50,457 nucleotides of DNA from an uncultured Aeromonadaceae bacterium (GCA_945957385.1 CAMFKP010000002.1:1-50457); one strand, 5' to 3'. Numbered from the stretch's first letter, positions 16,288 through 26,179 are shown. Made by a program: numbers and translations. The notes: a model not told the origin generated them from the sequence alone.

Positions 16288-17238
16288 ATGGCGGTTGTTG
16301 CATACGCGCCAGCGTCAATTGGCAATGTCAGTGTTGGTTTTGATGTGTTGGGGGCAGCGTTGGCACCGATTGACGGTGCGTTATTAGGTGACCGCGTCGA
16401 GGTACATGCGGCAGAACAGGCCTTTTCATTGAGTTGCCGCGGCCGCTTCGCGCACAAGCTGCCTGCTGAGGCGGAAAAGAACATTGTTTATGACTGCTAC
16501 CTTGGCTATGCCGCTGCGCTGAAACTACGCGGCCAGCAGATTCGTCCGTTGCACATGGTGCTGGAAAAGAATTTGCCAATCGGTTCTGGGTTGGGCTCTA
16601 GTGCTTCCAGTATCGTGGCAGCCCTGGAAGGGTTGAATGCATTTCACGATTACGCATTGAGTAAGGATGAGCAGCTGTTGTTGATGGGGGAGCTGGAAGG
16701 CAAGATCTCAGGCTCTATTCACTATGACAATGTGGCGCCATGTTATCTCGGTGGTATCCAGTTGATGATTGAAGAGAGCGGTATTATCAGCCAGTCAATT
16801 CCGGACTTCGCTGATTGGTACTGGGTGTCCTGTTATCCTGGGATCAGTATTAGCACCGCTGAGGCTCGAGCCATACTGCCGGCACAATACCGTCGCGGTG
16901 ATTGTTTGACCTATGGGCGTCGCTTGGCGGCTTTTATTCACGCCAGCTATACCGGTCAAGCTGAGCTGGCCGCTGCCATGCTCAAGGATGTCATTGCCGA
17001 GCCATATCGTCAGGCACTGATTCCGGGATTCCATGAAGCGCGCCAGCACGCTGCTGTTTCAGGTGCCCTGGCGACCGGGATCTCCGGCTCCGGCCCGAGC
17101 ATTTTTGTCGTGATGACGGATAAGCAGCAAGCTCTGCGTATGCAAGAGTGGCTGGAAACAAACTTTATCCAGAACCAGGACGGGTTCTGCCATGTATGCC
17201 GCGTCGATCGTCAGGGAACGACGGTCAGCTCTATCTGA
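16288..17238 (+). CDS. thrB: Homoserine kinase
   Basis: GHMP kinase that phosphorylates homoserine. It has 316 residues (E. coli 310). The substrate-binding start [16 protein letters not shown], the ATP loop [17 protein letters not shown] and the C-terminal [12 protein letters not shown] are present. The ATG is one base past the thrA stop, with GGAGG in the end of thrA as ribosome site, implying coupled translation. Confidence 0.97.
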   Translation: MAVVAYAPASIGNVSVGFDVLGAALAPIDGALLGDRVEVHAAEQAFSLSCRGRFAHKLPAEAEKNIVYDCYLGYAAALKLRGQQIRPLHMVLEKNLPIGSGLGSSASSIVAALEGLNAFHDYALSKDEQLLLMGELEGKISGSIHYDNVAPCYLGGIQLMIEESGIISQSIPDFADWYWVSCYPGISISTAEARAILPAQYRRGDCLTYGRRLAAFIHASYTGQAELAAAMLKDVIAEPYRQALIPGFHEARQHAAVSGALATGISGSGPSIFVVMTDKQQALRMQEWLETNFIQNQDGFCHVCRVDRQGTTVSSI

Positions 17239-17257
17239 ACAAAGGAAGCCAGATATC

Positions 17258-18529
17258 ATGAAGTTGTACAATATCAAGGATCACAGTGAACAGGTCAGTT
17301 TTGCTCAGGCGGTCAAGCAAGGTTTAGGGCGTGAGCAGGGGTTGTTTTTCCCTGAGCAGATCGCACCGTTAAGTGACGTAACTGGTTTACTGGACAAGCC
17401 TCTGGTTGAGCGCTCGGCAATCCTGTTGCGTCATTTGCTGGGTGATGAATTGCCTGAGTTGGCACAGTTAATCGCTAATGCTTTCACTTTTCCTGCTCCC
17501 TTGGTCAAGGTTGCGGAAAATCAGTATGCCCTAGAGCTGTTTCATGGTCCGACACTGGCGTTCAAAGACTTCGGTGGTCGTTTCATGGCGCAGTGTTTGA
17601 CCGCCGTGTCGGACGGCAAAAAAATCACCATCTTGACGGCCACTTCAGGCGATACAGGTGCTGCGGTAGCTCATGCCTTCTATGGCCTGCCGAATATTGA
17701 AGTCGTTATTCTCTATCCCAAGGGCAAGATCAGTCCGTTACAGGAGAAGCTGTTCTGTACTTTGGGAGGGAATATTCGCACTGTGGCTGTTCATGGCGCT
17801 TTTGATGACTGTCAGGCCCTGGTCAAGCAGGCATTTGACGATGAAGCATTGAAGGTTGCTATCGGTCTCAACTCCGCTAATTCCATCAACATCAGCCGGT
17901 TGTTGGCGCAGGTCTGTTATTACTTTGAAGCGGTGGCGCAGTTACCTGCAGACAAGCGCGATCAAGCCGTGATTGCCGTACCATCTGGCAACTTTGGTAA
18001 CTTGACGGCTGGGCTGATAGCTAAGGCGTTGGGATTACCGGTCAAGCGCTTTATCGTCGCGACCAATGCCAATGATACCGTTCCCCGCTATTTACAACAG
18101 GGGGAGTGGGATCCCAAGGCCACAGTGGCAACGTTGTCGAATGCGATGGACGTTAGCCGTCCGAATAACTGGCCGCGAGTCGAAGAGCTATTCCGGGTCA
18201 AAGGATGGTCACTCAATGAGCTCGGCAGTGCTGCGCGCGATGATGCACAAACGCGGGATGCCTTGCAGCGTCTGTACCAACAAGGCTATCTGTGTGAGCC
18301 ACACGGTGCCATTGCCTGGGATGTGATGCAATCTTCGCTGGCAGCTGATGAGCAGGGTATTTTCCTCTGCACGGCTCATTCGGCCAAGTTCAAGGAGAGC
18401 GTTGATTCTATCCTCGGTATTGATGTTGCTTTGCCGGCACCATTAGCCGACCGTGCTGATTTAGCGCTGTTGTCCGATGAAATGAATGCTGATTTTGCTG
18501 AGCTGCGGGCATACCTGCTCAAAGCATAA
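17258..18529 (+). CDS. thrC: Threonine synthase
   Basis: PLP enzyme that turns O-phosphohomoserine into threonine, the last step of the pathway. It has 423 residues from ATG 17258 (MKLYNIKDHSEQVSFAQAV); a longer in-frame extension overlaps thrB and is not used. The PLP lysine is Lys103 in HGPTLAFKDFGG, and the phosphate-binding and structural motifs ATSGDTGAAVAHAFYG and VPSGNFGNLTAG are intact. GGAAG lies 11 bases before the ATG. Last gene of the operon, followed by a terminator. Confidence 0.98.
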   Translation: MKLYNIKDHSEQVSFAQAVKQGLGREQGLFFPEQIAPLSDVTGLLDKPLVERSAILLRHLLGDELPELAQLIANAFTFPAPLVKVAENQYALELFHGPTLAFKDFGGRFMAQCLTAVSDGKKITILTATSGDTGAAVAHAFYGLPNIEVVILYPKGKISPLQEKLFCTLGGNIRTVAVHGAFDDCQALVKQAFDDEALKVAIGLNSANSINISRLLAQVCYYFEAVAQLPADKRDQAVIAVPSGNFGNLTAGLIAKALGLPVKRFIVATNANDTVPRYLQQGEWDPKATVATLSNAMDVSRPNNWPRVEELFRVKGWSLNELGSAARDDAQTRDALQRLYQQGYLCEPHGAIAWDVMQSSLAADEQGIFLCTAHSAKFKESVDSILGIDVALPAPLADRADLALLSDEMNADFAELRAYLLKA

Positions 18530-18544
18530 CAATGCGTATCTCAC

Positions 18545-18575
18545 AAAGCCGGGCATGTCCCGGCTTTTGTTTTTT
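18545..18575 (+). terminator. Intrinsic terminator of thrLABC
   Basis: Nine-base stem AAAGCCGGG/CCCGGCTTT with loop CATGT, then TGTTTTTT, 15 bases after the thrC stop. Confidence 0.9.
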
Positions 18576-18630
18576 GTGAAAGGTCATTCTGGTAGCCTTG
18601 TCGTGTTGATAATGTTTGGAGCCATCATCG

Positions 18631-19497
18631 ATGACGGTATTGAATGATTTACTTGCTATGCTGGCCTTGGAGCGTATTGAGGAAGGCCATTTTCGCGGTC
18701 AAAGCCAAGACTTGGGATTTGGTGCCGTATTTGGTGGACAGGTGATGGGGCAGGCATTGTCTGCGGCTTATCAGACGGTTTCTCCTGAAAGAATGGTCCA
18801 CTCATTACATTGTTATTTTTTGCGTCCTGGCGATGTTCGTCACCCTATTTTATATGAGGTCGAACATATTCGAGACGGGAATACAGTTTCAACTCGACGA
18901 GTTCAGGCAATTCAGCACGGCAAGAGTATTTTTTACCTTAATGCGTCATTTCAGTTGGAAGAGCCGGGACTTGATCACCAGGACGAGATGCCTCAGGTTC
19001 AGGGGCCGGAGGGTTTACGCAGTGAGCAGGAGTGGGCTGAACAGCTAAAAGCCTTCATTCCGCCTTTTTTGCATGACAAATTGCTTAGTGAAAAACCGAT
19101 TGAAATGCGTCCAGTAAGTTTTGTTAACCCATTGCAGGCTGAACCTTGCTCGCCAAACCGATATGTATGGTTCAAAGCCAATGGCCAGATGCCGGATGAT
19201 CCTGCTATTCATCGTTACCTCCTTGCTTACGCCTCCGATTTCAATTTTCTACCGACAGCATTGCAACCGCATGGTGTAGCGTTTTTTGATCGCGATCTGC
19301 AAGTCGCCACCATTGACCATGCGATGTGGTTTCATCGCGATTTTCGTTTTGATGACTGGCTGTTGTATGCCGTAGATAGTCCTAGCGCGTCAGGTGGGCG
19401 TGGATTGGTGCGGGGACAGTTTTTTAATCGCCAGGGCAAGTTGGTGGCTAGCACGATTCAGGAAGGAGTGATTCGTCGCCGTATTGGGGATAATTGA
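18631..19497 (+). CDS. tesB: Acyl-CoA thioesterase II
   Basis: Cleaves medium and long acyl-CoA to fatty acid and CoA. From ATG 18631 (GGAG 11 bases before) it has 288 residues (E. coli 286); the upstream TTG at 18616 is less likely. It is a double hot-dog protein; the catalytic triad of E. coli (Asp204, Thr228, Gln278) corresponds to Asp203 in ASDFNFLPT, Thr227 in VATIDHAMWFH and Gln277 in STIQEGVIR. VFGGQVMGQAL near residue 33 is also typical. Base composition is a little lower in GC than the neighbouring thr genes. Confidence 0.96.
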   Translation: MTVLNDLLAMLALERIEEGHFRGQSQDLGFGAVFGGQVMGQALSAAYQTVSPERMVHSLHCYFLRPGDVRHPILYEVEHIRDGNTVSTRRVQAIQHGKSIFYLNASFQLEEPGLDHQDEMPQVQGPEGLRSEQEWAEQLKAFIPPFLHDKLLSEKPIEMRPVSFVNPLQAEPCSPNRYVWFKANGQMPDDPAIHRYLLAYASDFNFLPTALQPHGVAFFDRDLQVATIDHAMWFHRDFRFDDWLLYAVDSPSASGGRGLVRGQFFNRQGKLVASTIQEGVIRRRIGDN

Positions 19498-19513
19498 TAC
19501 CAATCAAAAATAA

Positions 19514-19540
19514 AAAAGCCAGCCGAGATGGCTGGCTTTT
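19514..19540. terminator. Bidirectional terminator between tesB and crr
   Basis: Eleven-base stem AAAAGCCAGCC/GGCTGGCTTTT with loop GAGAT and A/T runs on both sides; it can end both converging genes. Confidence 0.9.
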
Positions 19541-19554
19541 TAGAGGCAACAAGC

Positions 19555-20064
19555 TTACTTCTTCACTCGCATAACTGGGGTTTCACCCAGTGTAACGGCG
19601 CCATTCAGCTTAATCAGTTCCTTAATGTCATCCATATTGGAGATGACTACCGGTGTCAGTGTTGACTTGGCTTTTGCTTCCAAAACGGCAAGATCAAACT
19701 CAATAACAGTGTCGCCCTTTTTAACCTGCTGGCCTTCAGCTGCAATGCGAGTAAACCCTTCACCCTTCAGCTCAACGGTATCGATACCGAAGTGGACGAA
19801 CAGTTCGATACCACTATCTGACTCGATAGAGAACGCGTGATTGGTCTCAAAAATTTTCCCAATCGTACCGTCGCATGGTGCAACCATCTTGTTGCCAGCC
19901 GGCTTAATGGCAATGCCATCTCCAACGATCTTTTCGGCAAAAACGACGTCAGGAACATCTTCAATCGGAATAATTTCACCGGACAGCGGTGCAAAAATTT
20001 CGATGCCGCTGGTGTCAGAACTGTCATCAGATACCAGTTTTCTCAGTTTGTCGAACAAACCCAT
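19555..20064 (-). CDS. crr: PTS glucose-specific EIIA component (EIIA-Glc)
   Basis: Soluble phosphocarrier that takes phosphate from HPr and passes it to sugar EIIBC proteins, and controls carbon uptake and adenylate cyclase. From ATG 20064 it is 169 residues, the E. coli length; an upstream frame adds five residues but GGGAG fits the ATG used. The active His91 (His90 in mature numbering) is in [15 protein letters not shown] and the helper His76 in NHAFSI. The short N-terminal amphipathic segment [13 protein letters not shown] is present. Last gene of ptsH-ptsI-crr, 44 bases after ptsI. Confidence 0.97.
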   Translation of the reverse strand: MGLFDKLRKLVSDDSSDTSGIEIFAPLSGEIIPIEDVPDVVFAEKIVGDGIAIKPAGNKMVAPCDGTIGKIFETNHAFSIESDSGIELFVHFGIDTVELKGEGFTRIAAEGQQVKKGDTVIEFDLAVLEAKAKSTLTPVVISNMDDIKELIKLNGAVTLGETPVMRVKK

Positions 20065-20108
20065 AGTGTTAGCTCCCAAGAGTTGTTTTTATCTTTCTGC
20101 TACTGATA

Positions 20109-21836
20109 TTAACAGACAGCCTTTTGCTTCACAAAGTTATCCAGCACAGCTTCAACTTCAGCGATGGTGGCGCAGGCCAAAGCCTTATCTGCCATGGCTT
20201 TAACTTCAGCAAAGTTTGCACTACGGACCAATTGCTTGACGCGCGGAATTGAAATGGCGCTCATTGAGAATTCATCCAGACCCATACCAAGCAGCAACAA
20301 GGATGCTCTGTCATCTCCAGCTAATTCGCCGCACATTCCAGTCCATTTGCCCTCGGCATGAGACGCATCAATGACCTGTTTGATCAGGTTCAAGACGGAG
20401 GGGGAGAGCGGGTTGTACAGACCGGAGATCATCTCATTACCACGATCAACTGCCAGTGTGTACTGAGTGAGGTCATTGGTACCAATAGAGAAGAAATCAG
20501 CTTCTTTCGCTAAGTGGCGCGCGATAATAGCGGCAGCAGGTGTCTCAATCATGACGCCTACTTCGATATTTTCATCGAACGCATGTCCTTCGGAGCGCAG
20601 CTCATCTTTGAGTTCGGCAATTTCTTTCTTCAATGCACGCAGTTCTTCGACGGAAATAATCATCGGGAACATGATACGCAGCTTACCAAATGCCGAAGCA
20701 CGCAGGATGGCGCGTAATTGTGTGTGCATGATGTCTTTGCGATCAAAGAATATACGCACGGCACGCCAGCCAAGGAACGGATTCATTTCCTTAGGGAACT
20801 TCATATATGGAAGTTCTTTGTCGCCACCGATATCCATCGTCCGCACGATGATAGGGTGATCCGGCATGGATTCAGCTACTTCCTTATAAGCATGGTATTG
20901 CTCTTCTTCGGAAGGCAGTGCGTCGCGGTCCATGAACAGGAATTCAGTACGATACAGACCAACACCTTCGGCACCATTACGGTGTGCTCCGTCCATGTCC
21001 TTGATGGTACCGATGTTGGCACATACCTCAACGCGATGGCCGTCTACGGTTTCAGCTGGCAATTCGCGCAGTTTGGCTAGTTCAGCTTTTTCTGCCAGGA
21101 ACTTAGCCTGGGCATCGCGCAGTTTGGTAACCTGAGCTTCTTCTGGATTGATCAACACTTGATTGTGCAGTGCGTCAAGAACCAGGTAATCGCCAGTTTT
21201 AACCCGTGCGGTAATATCATTGGTGCCCACAATGGCAGGCAACTCCAGAGAGCGTGCCATGATGGAGGTGTGAGAGGTACGGCCACCAATATCGGTAACA
21301 AAACCACGCACAAAATTCAGATTGATCTGGGCAGTTTCAGAAGGCGTCAAATCATGGGCGACCAAAATGACTTCTTCATCAATGGTGCTCAGGTTTACGA
21401 TCTCCATTCCCAGCGCATTTTTCACCAGGCGAGTGCCGATATCACGGAAGTCGGTAGCGCGCTCGCGCAGGTACGGGTCATCCAACTCGGCCATCATAGA
21501 GGCATATTGCTCAATGGCGTGGTGGATTGCCTTCTCGGCACTAAAGCGCTCATCACGAATCAGAGAGACAATATCTGACTCCAGCTCTTCATCTTCCAAG
21601 AGCATGATATGCCCTTCGAAGATGGCTTCTTTTTCTTCACCAAACGTCTTGCCTGCCATAACTTTGATGGCTTCAAGCTGTTGGGATGATTTGCTGCGTG
21701 CTTCAAAGAAGCGAGCAACTTCGCGCTCGACGTTTTCTTCGGCAACTTGTTCGTTATTGATGACGATCGGGTCTTCTTTCAGCAACAGTGCCTTGGCAAA
21801 GGCGACGCCCGGTGATGCCAGGATTCCAGAGATCAT
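20109..21836 (-). CDS. ptsI: PTS enzyme I
   Basis: Phosphoenolpyruvate-protein phosphotransferase, the entry step of all PTS sugar uptake. It has 575 residues, the E. coli length. The phosphorylated His189 lies in [13 protein letters not shown]; the C-terminal PEP-binding TIM barrel has EFLFMDRD, the metal ligand region [17 protein letters not shown] and catalytic Cys in [11 protein letters not shown]. It follows ptsH by 55 bases; the ribosome site is modest (AGG). Confidence 0.98.
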   Translation of the reverse strand: MISGILASPGVAFAKALLLKEDPIVINNEQVAEENVEREVARFFEARSKSSQQLEAIKVMAGKTFGEEKEAIFEGHIMLLEDEELESDIVSLIRDERFSAEKAIHHAIEQYASMMAELDDPYLRERATDFRDIGTRLVKNALGMEIVNLSTIDEEVILVAHDLTPSETAQINLNFVRGFVTDIGGRTSHTSIMARSLELPAIVGTNDITARVKTGDYLVLDALHNQVLINPEEAQVTKLRDAQAKFLAEKAELAKLRELPAETVDGHRVEVCANIGTIKDMDGAHRNGAEGVGLYRTEFLFMDRDALPSEEEQYHAYKEVAESMPDHPIIVRTMDIGGDKELPYMKFPKEMNPFLGWRAVRIFFDRKDIMHTQLRAILRASAFGKLRIMFPMIISVEELRALKKEIAELKDELRSEGHAFDENIEVGVMIETPAAAIIARHLAKEADFFSIGTNDLTQYTLAVDRGNEMISGLYNPLSPSVLNLIKQVIDASHAEGKWTGMCGELAGDDRASLLLLGMGLDEFSMSAISIPRVKQLVRSANFAEVKAMADKALACATIAEVEAVLDNFVKQKAVC

Positions 21837-21891
21837 AGCTGTACCTGTATGCAGAGTGTGGATACCAGAGGAGAGAAGGGTGGAGCTGGAA

Positions 21892-22149
21892 TTATTCCAG
21901 CTCAGCCATCAGGGCAACCAGCTTCTCAACGGCCTTCTGTGCATCAGGGCCATCAGCTTGAATGGTAACGGTGGTGCCTTTGGTCAGCCCCAGAGTTTGC
22001 AGCTTGAACAGGCTCTTGGCACTGGCAGTCTTGCCGCCACTGATTACATTGATCTCGCTTTGGAACTCTTTAGCTTCCTTGACGAACTGGGCAGCCGGAC
22101 GAGTGTGGAGACCGTTTTCAGCGGTAATAACTACAGATTTCTCAAACAT
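21892..22149 (-). CDS. ptsH: PTS phosphocarrier protein HPr
   Basis: Small phosphocarrier between enzyme I and the EIIA proteins. It has 85 residues, the E. coli length. The phosphorylated His15 is in [12 protein letters not shown] and the Ser46 site is in [24 protein letters not shown] ribosome site precedes the ATG. First gene of ptsH-ptsI-crr and 406 bases downstream of cysK, as in E. coli. Confidence 0.98.
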   Translation of the reverse strand: MFEKSVVITAENGLHTRPAAQFVKEAKEFQSEINVISGGKTASAKSLFKLQTLGLTKGTTVTIQADGPDAQKAVEKLVALMAELE

Positions 22150-22505
22150 TTTTCACCCCAATGTTGTTGAAGTTGGACAGTGCATGGTTGCTGTCCAGGT
22201 GCAAATTCAGCGTGGCGGTCATAACAACGGCACAACTGTTAGTCATTATTCTAGTGCTCGGGTTGTGACCGAGACCGGATTATGCCCTGCTATCTGCAGT
22301 GGCAAAAGGCCACAGGGTTCTGGTGCAACAAAAAATATCCATGCGTTACTTTTTGATACGTTACCCGTGAAAACCCTTGCTTCAAGTCAAAGAAGCGGCC
22401 TAAAAACGTTTCTTTACGGTAGAGCCAATTGATGACAGCATCGATTTTTCTTAACGAAAAAAAAGAAAATCCGACCGAACCTGATCGGTATATAGCATGA
22501 AAAAA
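22150..22505. other. ptsH upstream region
   Basis: Control region of the pts operon read on the minus strand. It holds a Cra/LacI-like palindrome at 22402-22415 and a possible -10 TAGAAT (minus strand, about 22250) without a good -35, which would fit an activator-dependent promoter. No convincing CRP site is complete. No gene is seen. Confidence 0.4.
22402..22415. promoter_or_regulatory. Cra (FruR)-like operator upstream of ptsH
   Basis: On the minus strand AAAGAAACGTTTTT resembles the Cra half-site pattern TGAAACGTTTCA (central GAAACGTTT intact). Cra controls ptsHI in E. coli, so the location fits; it is 253 bases before ptsH, so distant. Confidence 0.35.
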
Positions 22506-22528
22506 AAGCGCCAGCTAAGCTGGCGCTT
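22506..22528 (-). terminator. Intrinsic terminator of cysK
   Basis: Ten-base stem AAGCGCCAGC/GCTGGCGCTT with a three-base loop; the minus strand continues in a T run (A run 22498-22507). It lies 27 bases after the cysK stop. Confidence 0.88.
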
Positions 22529-22555
22529 CGATTAAATCGAAAAATCAGGAGTCGA

Positions 22556-23524
22556 TCAGGCTTGTAGCTCCTGGTCACCAAACAGCCCTTGAAACAGCAC
22601 GCTGGAGAGATAACGTTCGCCAGAGCTGGGCAGAATGACAACGATAGTCTTGTCGGCAAACTCTGGCAATTCGGCCAGACGGTTAGCTGCTACGACCGCA
22701 GCCCCAGAGCTGATTCCCGCCAAAATACCTTCTTCTTGCATCAAGCGGCGTGCCATCTCTACTGCATCATCGCTGCTGACCTGTTCGACTCGGTCCAGCA
22801 GGCTCAGATCAAGGTTGCCGGGAATGAAACCCGCACCGATGCCCTGGATTTTGTGCGGCCCAGGCTTAATCTCTTCACCCGCCAGTTTTTGCGAGATAAC
22901 TGGTGACTCTTTCGGCTCTACCGCCACGCTGGTGATTGCCTTGCCTTTAATTTGCTTGATATAGCGCGAGATACCGGTAATGGTACCGCCGGTTCCAACC
23001 CCTGCGACAATGACGTCGACCTCACCGTCGGTGTCTTCCCAAATTTCTGGGCCAGTGGTTTTGACGTGAATTTCAGGATTGGCCGGATTATCAAACTGCT
23101 GCAACAGAATGTAGCGCTCCGGATCGGAATCCCGGATCTCTTCTGCTTTGGCTACCGCGCCTTTCATGCCCAGCGGGCCTTCGGTCAACACCAGATTGGC
23201 ACCCAATGCCTTTAACAGCTTGCGACGCTCCAGACTCATGGTTGCAGGCATCGTCAGGGTAATCGGATAGCCGCGCGATGCGGCTACAAAGGCCAGCGCG
23301 ATACCGGTATTGCCACTGGTGGGCTCGATAATTTCTTTTCCTGGGCCTAACAACCCCTTTTTCTCTGCATCCCATATCATGTTGGCGCCGATGCGGCACT
23401 TGACACTGAAGCTAGGATTGCGGCTTTCAACTTTGGCCAGAACCTTGCCTTTGGCGACGCGGTTCAGTTTTACCAGTGGGGTATGACCAATAGTCAGAGA
23501 GTTGTCTTCAAATACCTTGCTCAT
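22556..23524 (-). CDS. cysK: Cysteine synthase A (O-acetylserine sulfhydrylase)
   Basis: PLP enzyme that makes cysteine from O-acetylserine and sulfide. It has 322 residues (E. coli 323). The PLP Lys42 is in [14 protein letters not shown], the substrate loop is [13 protein letters not shown], and the phosphate-binding glycine loop is [16 protein letters not shown]. It ends with its own terminator ahead of ptsH, so the two are probably separate units. CysE binding and CysB control are family knowledge, not seen here. Confidence 0.97.
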   Translation of the reverse strand: MSKVFEDNSLTIGHTPLVKLNRVAKGKVLAKVESRNPSFSVKCRIGANMIWDAEKKGLLGPGKEIIEPTSGNTGIALAFVAASRGYPITLTMPATMSLERRKLLKALGANLVLTEGPLGMKGAVAKAEEIRDSDPERYILLQQFDNPANPEIHVKTTGPEIWEDTDGEVDVIVAGVGTGGTITGISRYIKQIKGKAITSVAVEPKESPVISQKLAGEEIKPGPHKIQGIGAGFIPGNLDLSLLDRVEQVSSDDAVEMARRLMQEEGILAGISSGAAVVAANRLAELPEFADKTIVVILPSSGERYLSSVLFQGLFGDQELQA

Positions 23525-23849
23525 GATGATGTCCCTGTTGAGTGCGCAAAAGTGCTGTTGATTGGTAGATTAATCATAAAAAACATAACAGGAAGTGACA
23601 TTTAGTTATAAAGATATGTTCCATCTGGATAAAGGTTGGCCAGGGTGTTGCAGAGATCACGGACATACTCTTGTCAGCCCTGAAGCGGCATACCCCGCTG
23701 TGAGGCGCATTCAAATGCCCAAGGGAAAGTGTGGCGGGTCATTGACTCTGTAGACAGAAATCGAAACACTGCCTGTCTTCACTGTAAAGTGGTCTGGACA
23801 CAGGATTGTGTGTTGTGATGGGTCGGGGTGACCGGGGTCGGGAGGCAGG
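23525..23849. other. Divergent intergenic region cysK/ldtD
   Basis: The left part is AT-rich and should hold the cysK promoter (minus strand, roughly 23560-23630), but no box pair is convincing. The right part has small inverted repeats (AGACAG/CTGTCT at about 23752-23786; CACT-GTAA-AGTG) and ends in a G-rich tract overlapping the ldtD ribosome site. No gene is seen. Confidence 0.4.
23820..23842 (+). promoter_or_regulatory. G-quadruplex motif overlapping the ldtD ribosome site
   Basis: Four G runs, GGG (23820), GGGG (23825), GGGG (23834) and GGG (23840), are joined by loops of 2, 5 and 2 bases, a canonical G4 pattern. It is on the coding strand and its last run is part of the GGGAGG Shine-Dalgarno region, seven bases before the ATG. 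Folding in the mRNA could block translation; this is inference. Confidence 0.5.
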
Positions 23850-25418
23850 ATGTTGAAGTGTTATAAGGTGAGATGGGGTGCAGTTGGCATCATAGGTCTC
23901 AGCTCACTGGGAGTGGGCAGTGTCTGGGCAGCCGCCAACACTGTTCCTGTGCAATCAGAAACAACGTACGTGGCGTCAACTGCGACCCAGCCGGATGCCC
24001 CGTCTTGGCCATTACCCGCGGCCGCGGTACGCGAAGAGCTGGCGCAGCAGTTGCTGGAGCTGGCCATTGCCGATGTGAATCCTCGTTTTGGTGAGTTGTG
24101 GCTGGCCTTGGCTGCGGATAAGCCTGTGGCACAACAACCTCAGCTGTATGCCGATATCTATGCCAGCCTGCACCACTTCCGCGAACGCTGGGCGCATTTG
24201 AGCTGGGATGCGCGCGAGCGTTTACAACTCAAGGCGGCCGATATAACTCCGGTTGCCGCGGATTATCAGGCTTATCGCACACTTTTAGTGGCGTCGGATC
24301 CGGGTCGCGAGGTTCAGGCTTTACGACCAGGGCAAGCAGACTACCTGGCGTTACGTCGTCAATTAATTCAACTCTTGGACATTGCGCGGCAAAATACCTG
24401 GCCGACGCTGCCCGATATGAAACTCAAACCGGACGAAGAGCATGAGGCGGTACCGCTGATTGCGGACATTCTGCAGCGTTGGGGATTGTTGACCGAGTCT
24501 GTCAGTGGTACCCGTTATGACGGCGCTCTTGTCGAGGCCGTCAAGCAATTCCAGCTACAACATGGGCTTTTAAACGACGGCATTATCGGACGTCAGACGC
24601 TCAACTGGTTGCGGGTGCCTCCGGAACAGAAAGCGGTGATTTTGGCGCGCGCCATGCTGCGCCGTGATACCGCGGAACAACTGCACGCCGACCGTTATGT
24701 GTTGGTGAACCTGCCGGGGTATCAACTCGAGTTGATGGATGGCAATCGGCCGGTATTGACCAGCCGGGTGATCGTTGGCCAACTTAAGCGCCAGACGCCG
24801 ATCATGGCCAGTCAGATCAGCAGCATAGTGCTGAATCCGGCCTGGCATGTGCCGACCAAAATCTTGCAGCAGGATATAGTCCCCAAGCTTGCCAAGGATC
24901 CAAGCCTGCTGGCCAAGGAGGGATTCGACATTATCGACAGCGCAGGCGGTACTGTGGATCCGTCGTCCATCGCTATGGATGAGGCCATCTCTTCGGGATT
25001 CCCGTACCGGTTGCGTCAGCAACCCGGAACACACAACGCCCTTGGCTTATACAAGTTTTATTTGCCAAATGACGAGTCCATCTATCTGCATTCGACTTCG
25101 CACCCGGCTCTGTTTAACAACGACCGCCGCGCGATCAGCTCCGGCTGTGTGCGCGTGGAACAGGCCGCGGGCCTGGCCGAGATGCTGTTACAGGGCTCTG
25201 CCTGGGGACCGGAGCGGGTGCAAAAGGTATTGCAAAGCAAAGAGACCAAATGGGTACCATTAAAACAACCGGTCCCGGTCTATATGGTTTATTGGCGCAG
25301 CTGGTTGGACGCAGATGGCAAATTGCAATTCCGTGACGATATCTATGGATTTGATCGCGATAAAGAGAGTGGTAGTCGCAAGGTGATGCACTCCTTGATT
25401 CAGCGAAATAAAGCCTGA
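23850..25418 (+). CDS. ldtD: L,D-transpeptidase YcbB type
   Basis: Periplasmic enzyme that makes 3-3 (mDap-mDap) crosslinks in peptidoglycan, bypassing penicillin-binding proteins. It has 522 residues, shorter than E. coli LdtD (615). A signal peptide (about 1-28, ending SVWAA) is followed by an N-terminal scaffold domain, a PG_binding_1 domain (about 200-253, ALVEAVKQFQLQHGLLNDG) and the YkuD catalytic domain (about 285-490). The catalytic motif runs HSTSHPALF then RRAISSGCVRV, with nucleophile Cys433. The ATG has GGGAGG four bases before it. It is followed by mepK, the same pair as ycbB-ycbK in E. coli. Confidence 0.94.
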   Translation: MLKCYKVRWGAVGIIGLSSLGVGSVWAAANTVPVQSETTYVASTATQPDAPSWPLPAAAVREELAQQLLELAIADVNPRFGELWLALAADKPVAQQPQLYADIYASLHHFRERWAHLSWDARERLQLKAADITPVAADYQAYRTLLVASDPGREVQALRPGQADYLALRRQLIQLLDIARQNTWPTLPDMKLKPDEEHEAVPLIADILQRWGLLTESVSGTRYDGALVEAVKQFQLQHGLLNDGIIGRQTLNWLRVPPEQKAVILARAMLRRDTAEQLHADRYVLVNLPGYQLELMDGNRPVLTSRVIVGQLKRQTPIMASQISSIVLNPAWHVPTKILQQDIVPKLAKDPSLLAKEGFDIIDSAGGTVDPSSIAMDEAISSGFPYRLRQQPGTHNALGLYKFYLPNDESIYLHSTSHPALFNNDRRAISSGCVRVEQAAGLAEMLLQGSAWGPERVQKVLQSKETKWVPLKQPVPVYMVYWRSWLDADGKLQFRDDIYGFDRDKESGSRKVMHSLIQRNKA

Positions 25419-25580
25419 TGGTAAATTGTGCACCGGCTCAAATATTGCTCACTTACTGCGCATAATTGGAAACGTATGACTCCAGAGGTGAATTTCTGGT
25501 TTGACTCGATTTCGAATTTGTCGGTATCTTCGCTTAAATTATGATCGCATTCAGTGTGCGGACGGATTCTAGAGGAACCT

Positions 25581-26129
25581 ATGCTGGAGATTGAAATCAG
25601 TCGTCGCAACCTGTTGGTTGGGAGTGCCTGTCTGATGGCCGCCTCACTGTTACCGAATGTGGCCGTCGCCAGTCAGACTGCACCCGCTCGCCGGCTCAAA
25701 TTTTATAATCCCAATACAGGTGAGCGAGTTTCCGCCTGTTATTGGGAGAAAGGTCGTTACCTGGCTGATGGGCTGGATGAATTCAACTGGTTATTTCGTG
25801 ATTACCGGGCTGGTGATGTAAAAATGTCGATTGATCATCGTTTGTTTGATCAATTGTTTGAGTTGCAACGCAAGCTGGGTACCCAACGGGAAATTCACGT
25901 AGTCTGTGGATACCGTTCTGCGCAAACCAATGCGCAATTGCGTCATCGTAGTCGCGGTGTGGCGAAAAAAAGTCTGCATATGCTTGGCCAGGCGGTAGAT
26001 ATCAATATTCCTGGTGTGCAATTGTCGATGCTGCGCAAGGCGGCATTATCATTGCGCGCCGGCGGGGTCGGCTATTATCCGCGTTCGAATTTTGTGCACA
26101 TGGATACAGGCCCCAAACGGCAGTGGTGA
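25581..26129 (+). CDS. mepK: Peptidoglycan endopeptidase MepK type (DUF882, M15 fold)
   Basis: Zinc hydrolase; E. coli MepK (YcbK) cleaves 3-3 crosslinks, the product of LdtD. From ATG 25581 (AGAGGA ribosome site) it has 182 residues, the E. coli length. The N-terminus is Tat-like: SRRNLLVGSACLMAASLL. The metal and catalytic motifs are GYRSAQTNAQLR, SLHMLGQAVDINIPG (His and Asp ligands) and NFVHMDTGPKRQW (His). It lies 162 bases after ldtD, so the pair make and cut the same bond, and ends with a terminator. Confidence 0.93.
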   Translation: MLEIEISRRNLLVGSACLMAASLLPNVAVASQTAPARRLKFYNPNTGERVSACYWEKGRYLADGLDEFNWLFRDYRAGDVKMSIDHRLFDQLFELQRKLGTQREIHVVCGYRSAQTNAQLRHRSRGVAKKSLHMLGQAVDINIPGVQLSMLRKAALSLRAGGVGYYPRSNFVHMDTGPKRQW

Positions 26130-26140
26130 TATGCAACAAT

Positions 26141-26168
26141 AAAAAGGCGCCACATGGCGCCTTTTTTT
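26141..26168. terminator. Bidirectional terminator between mepK and cysZ
   Basis: Stem AAAAAGGCGCC/GGCGCCTTTTT with loop ACAT and a long T run on the plus strand. Confidence 0.9.
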
Positions 26169-26179
26169 TAATGTGCGGT

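Noticed and set aside
21322..22170. Long open frame (282 residues) on the plus strand opposite ptsI/ptsH
   Set aside because: It is a serine/alanine-rich shadow of the highly biased codons of ptsI and ptsH; the minus-strand genes are certain.
25991..25998. GGCGGTAG, the core of an ops (RfaH) element
   Set aside because: It lies inside mepK, encoding the Gln-Ala-Val-Asp of its active-site motif, and the next bases do not follow the ops pattern. No polysaccharide operon follows.
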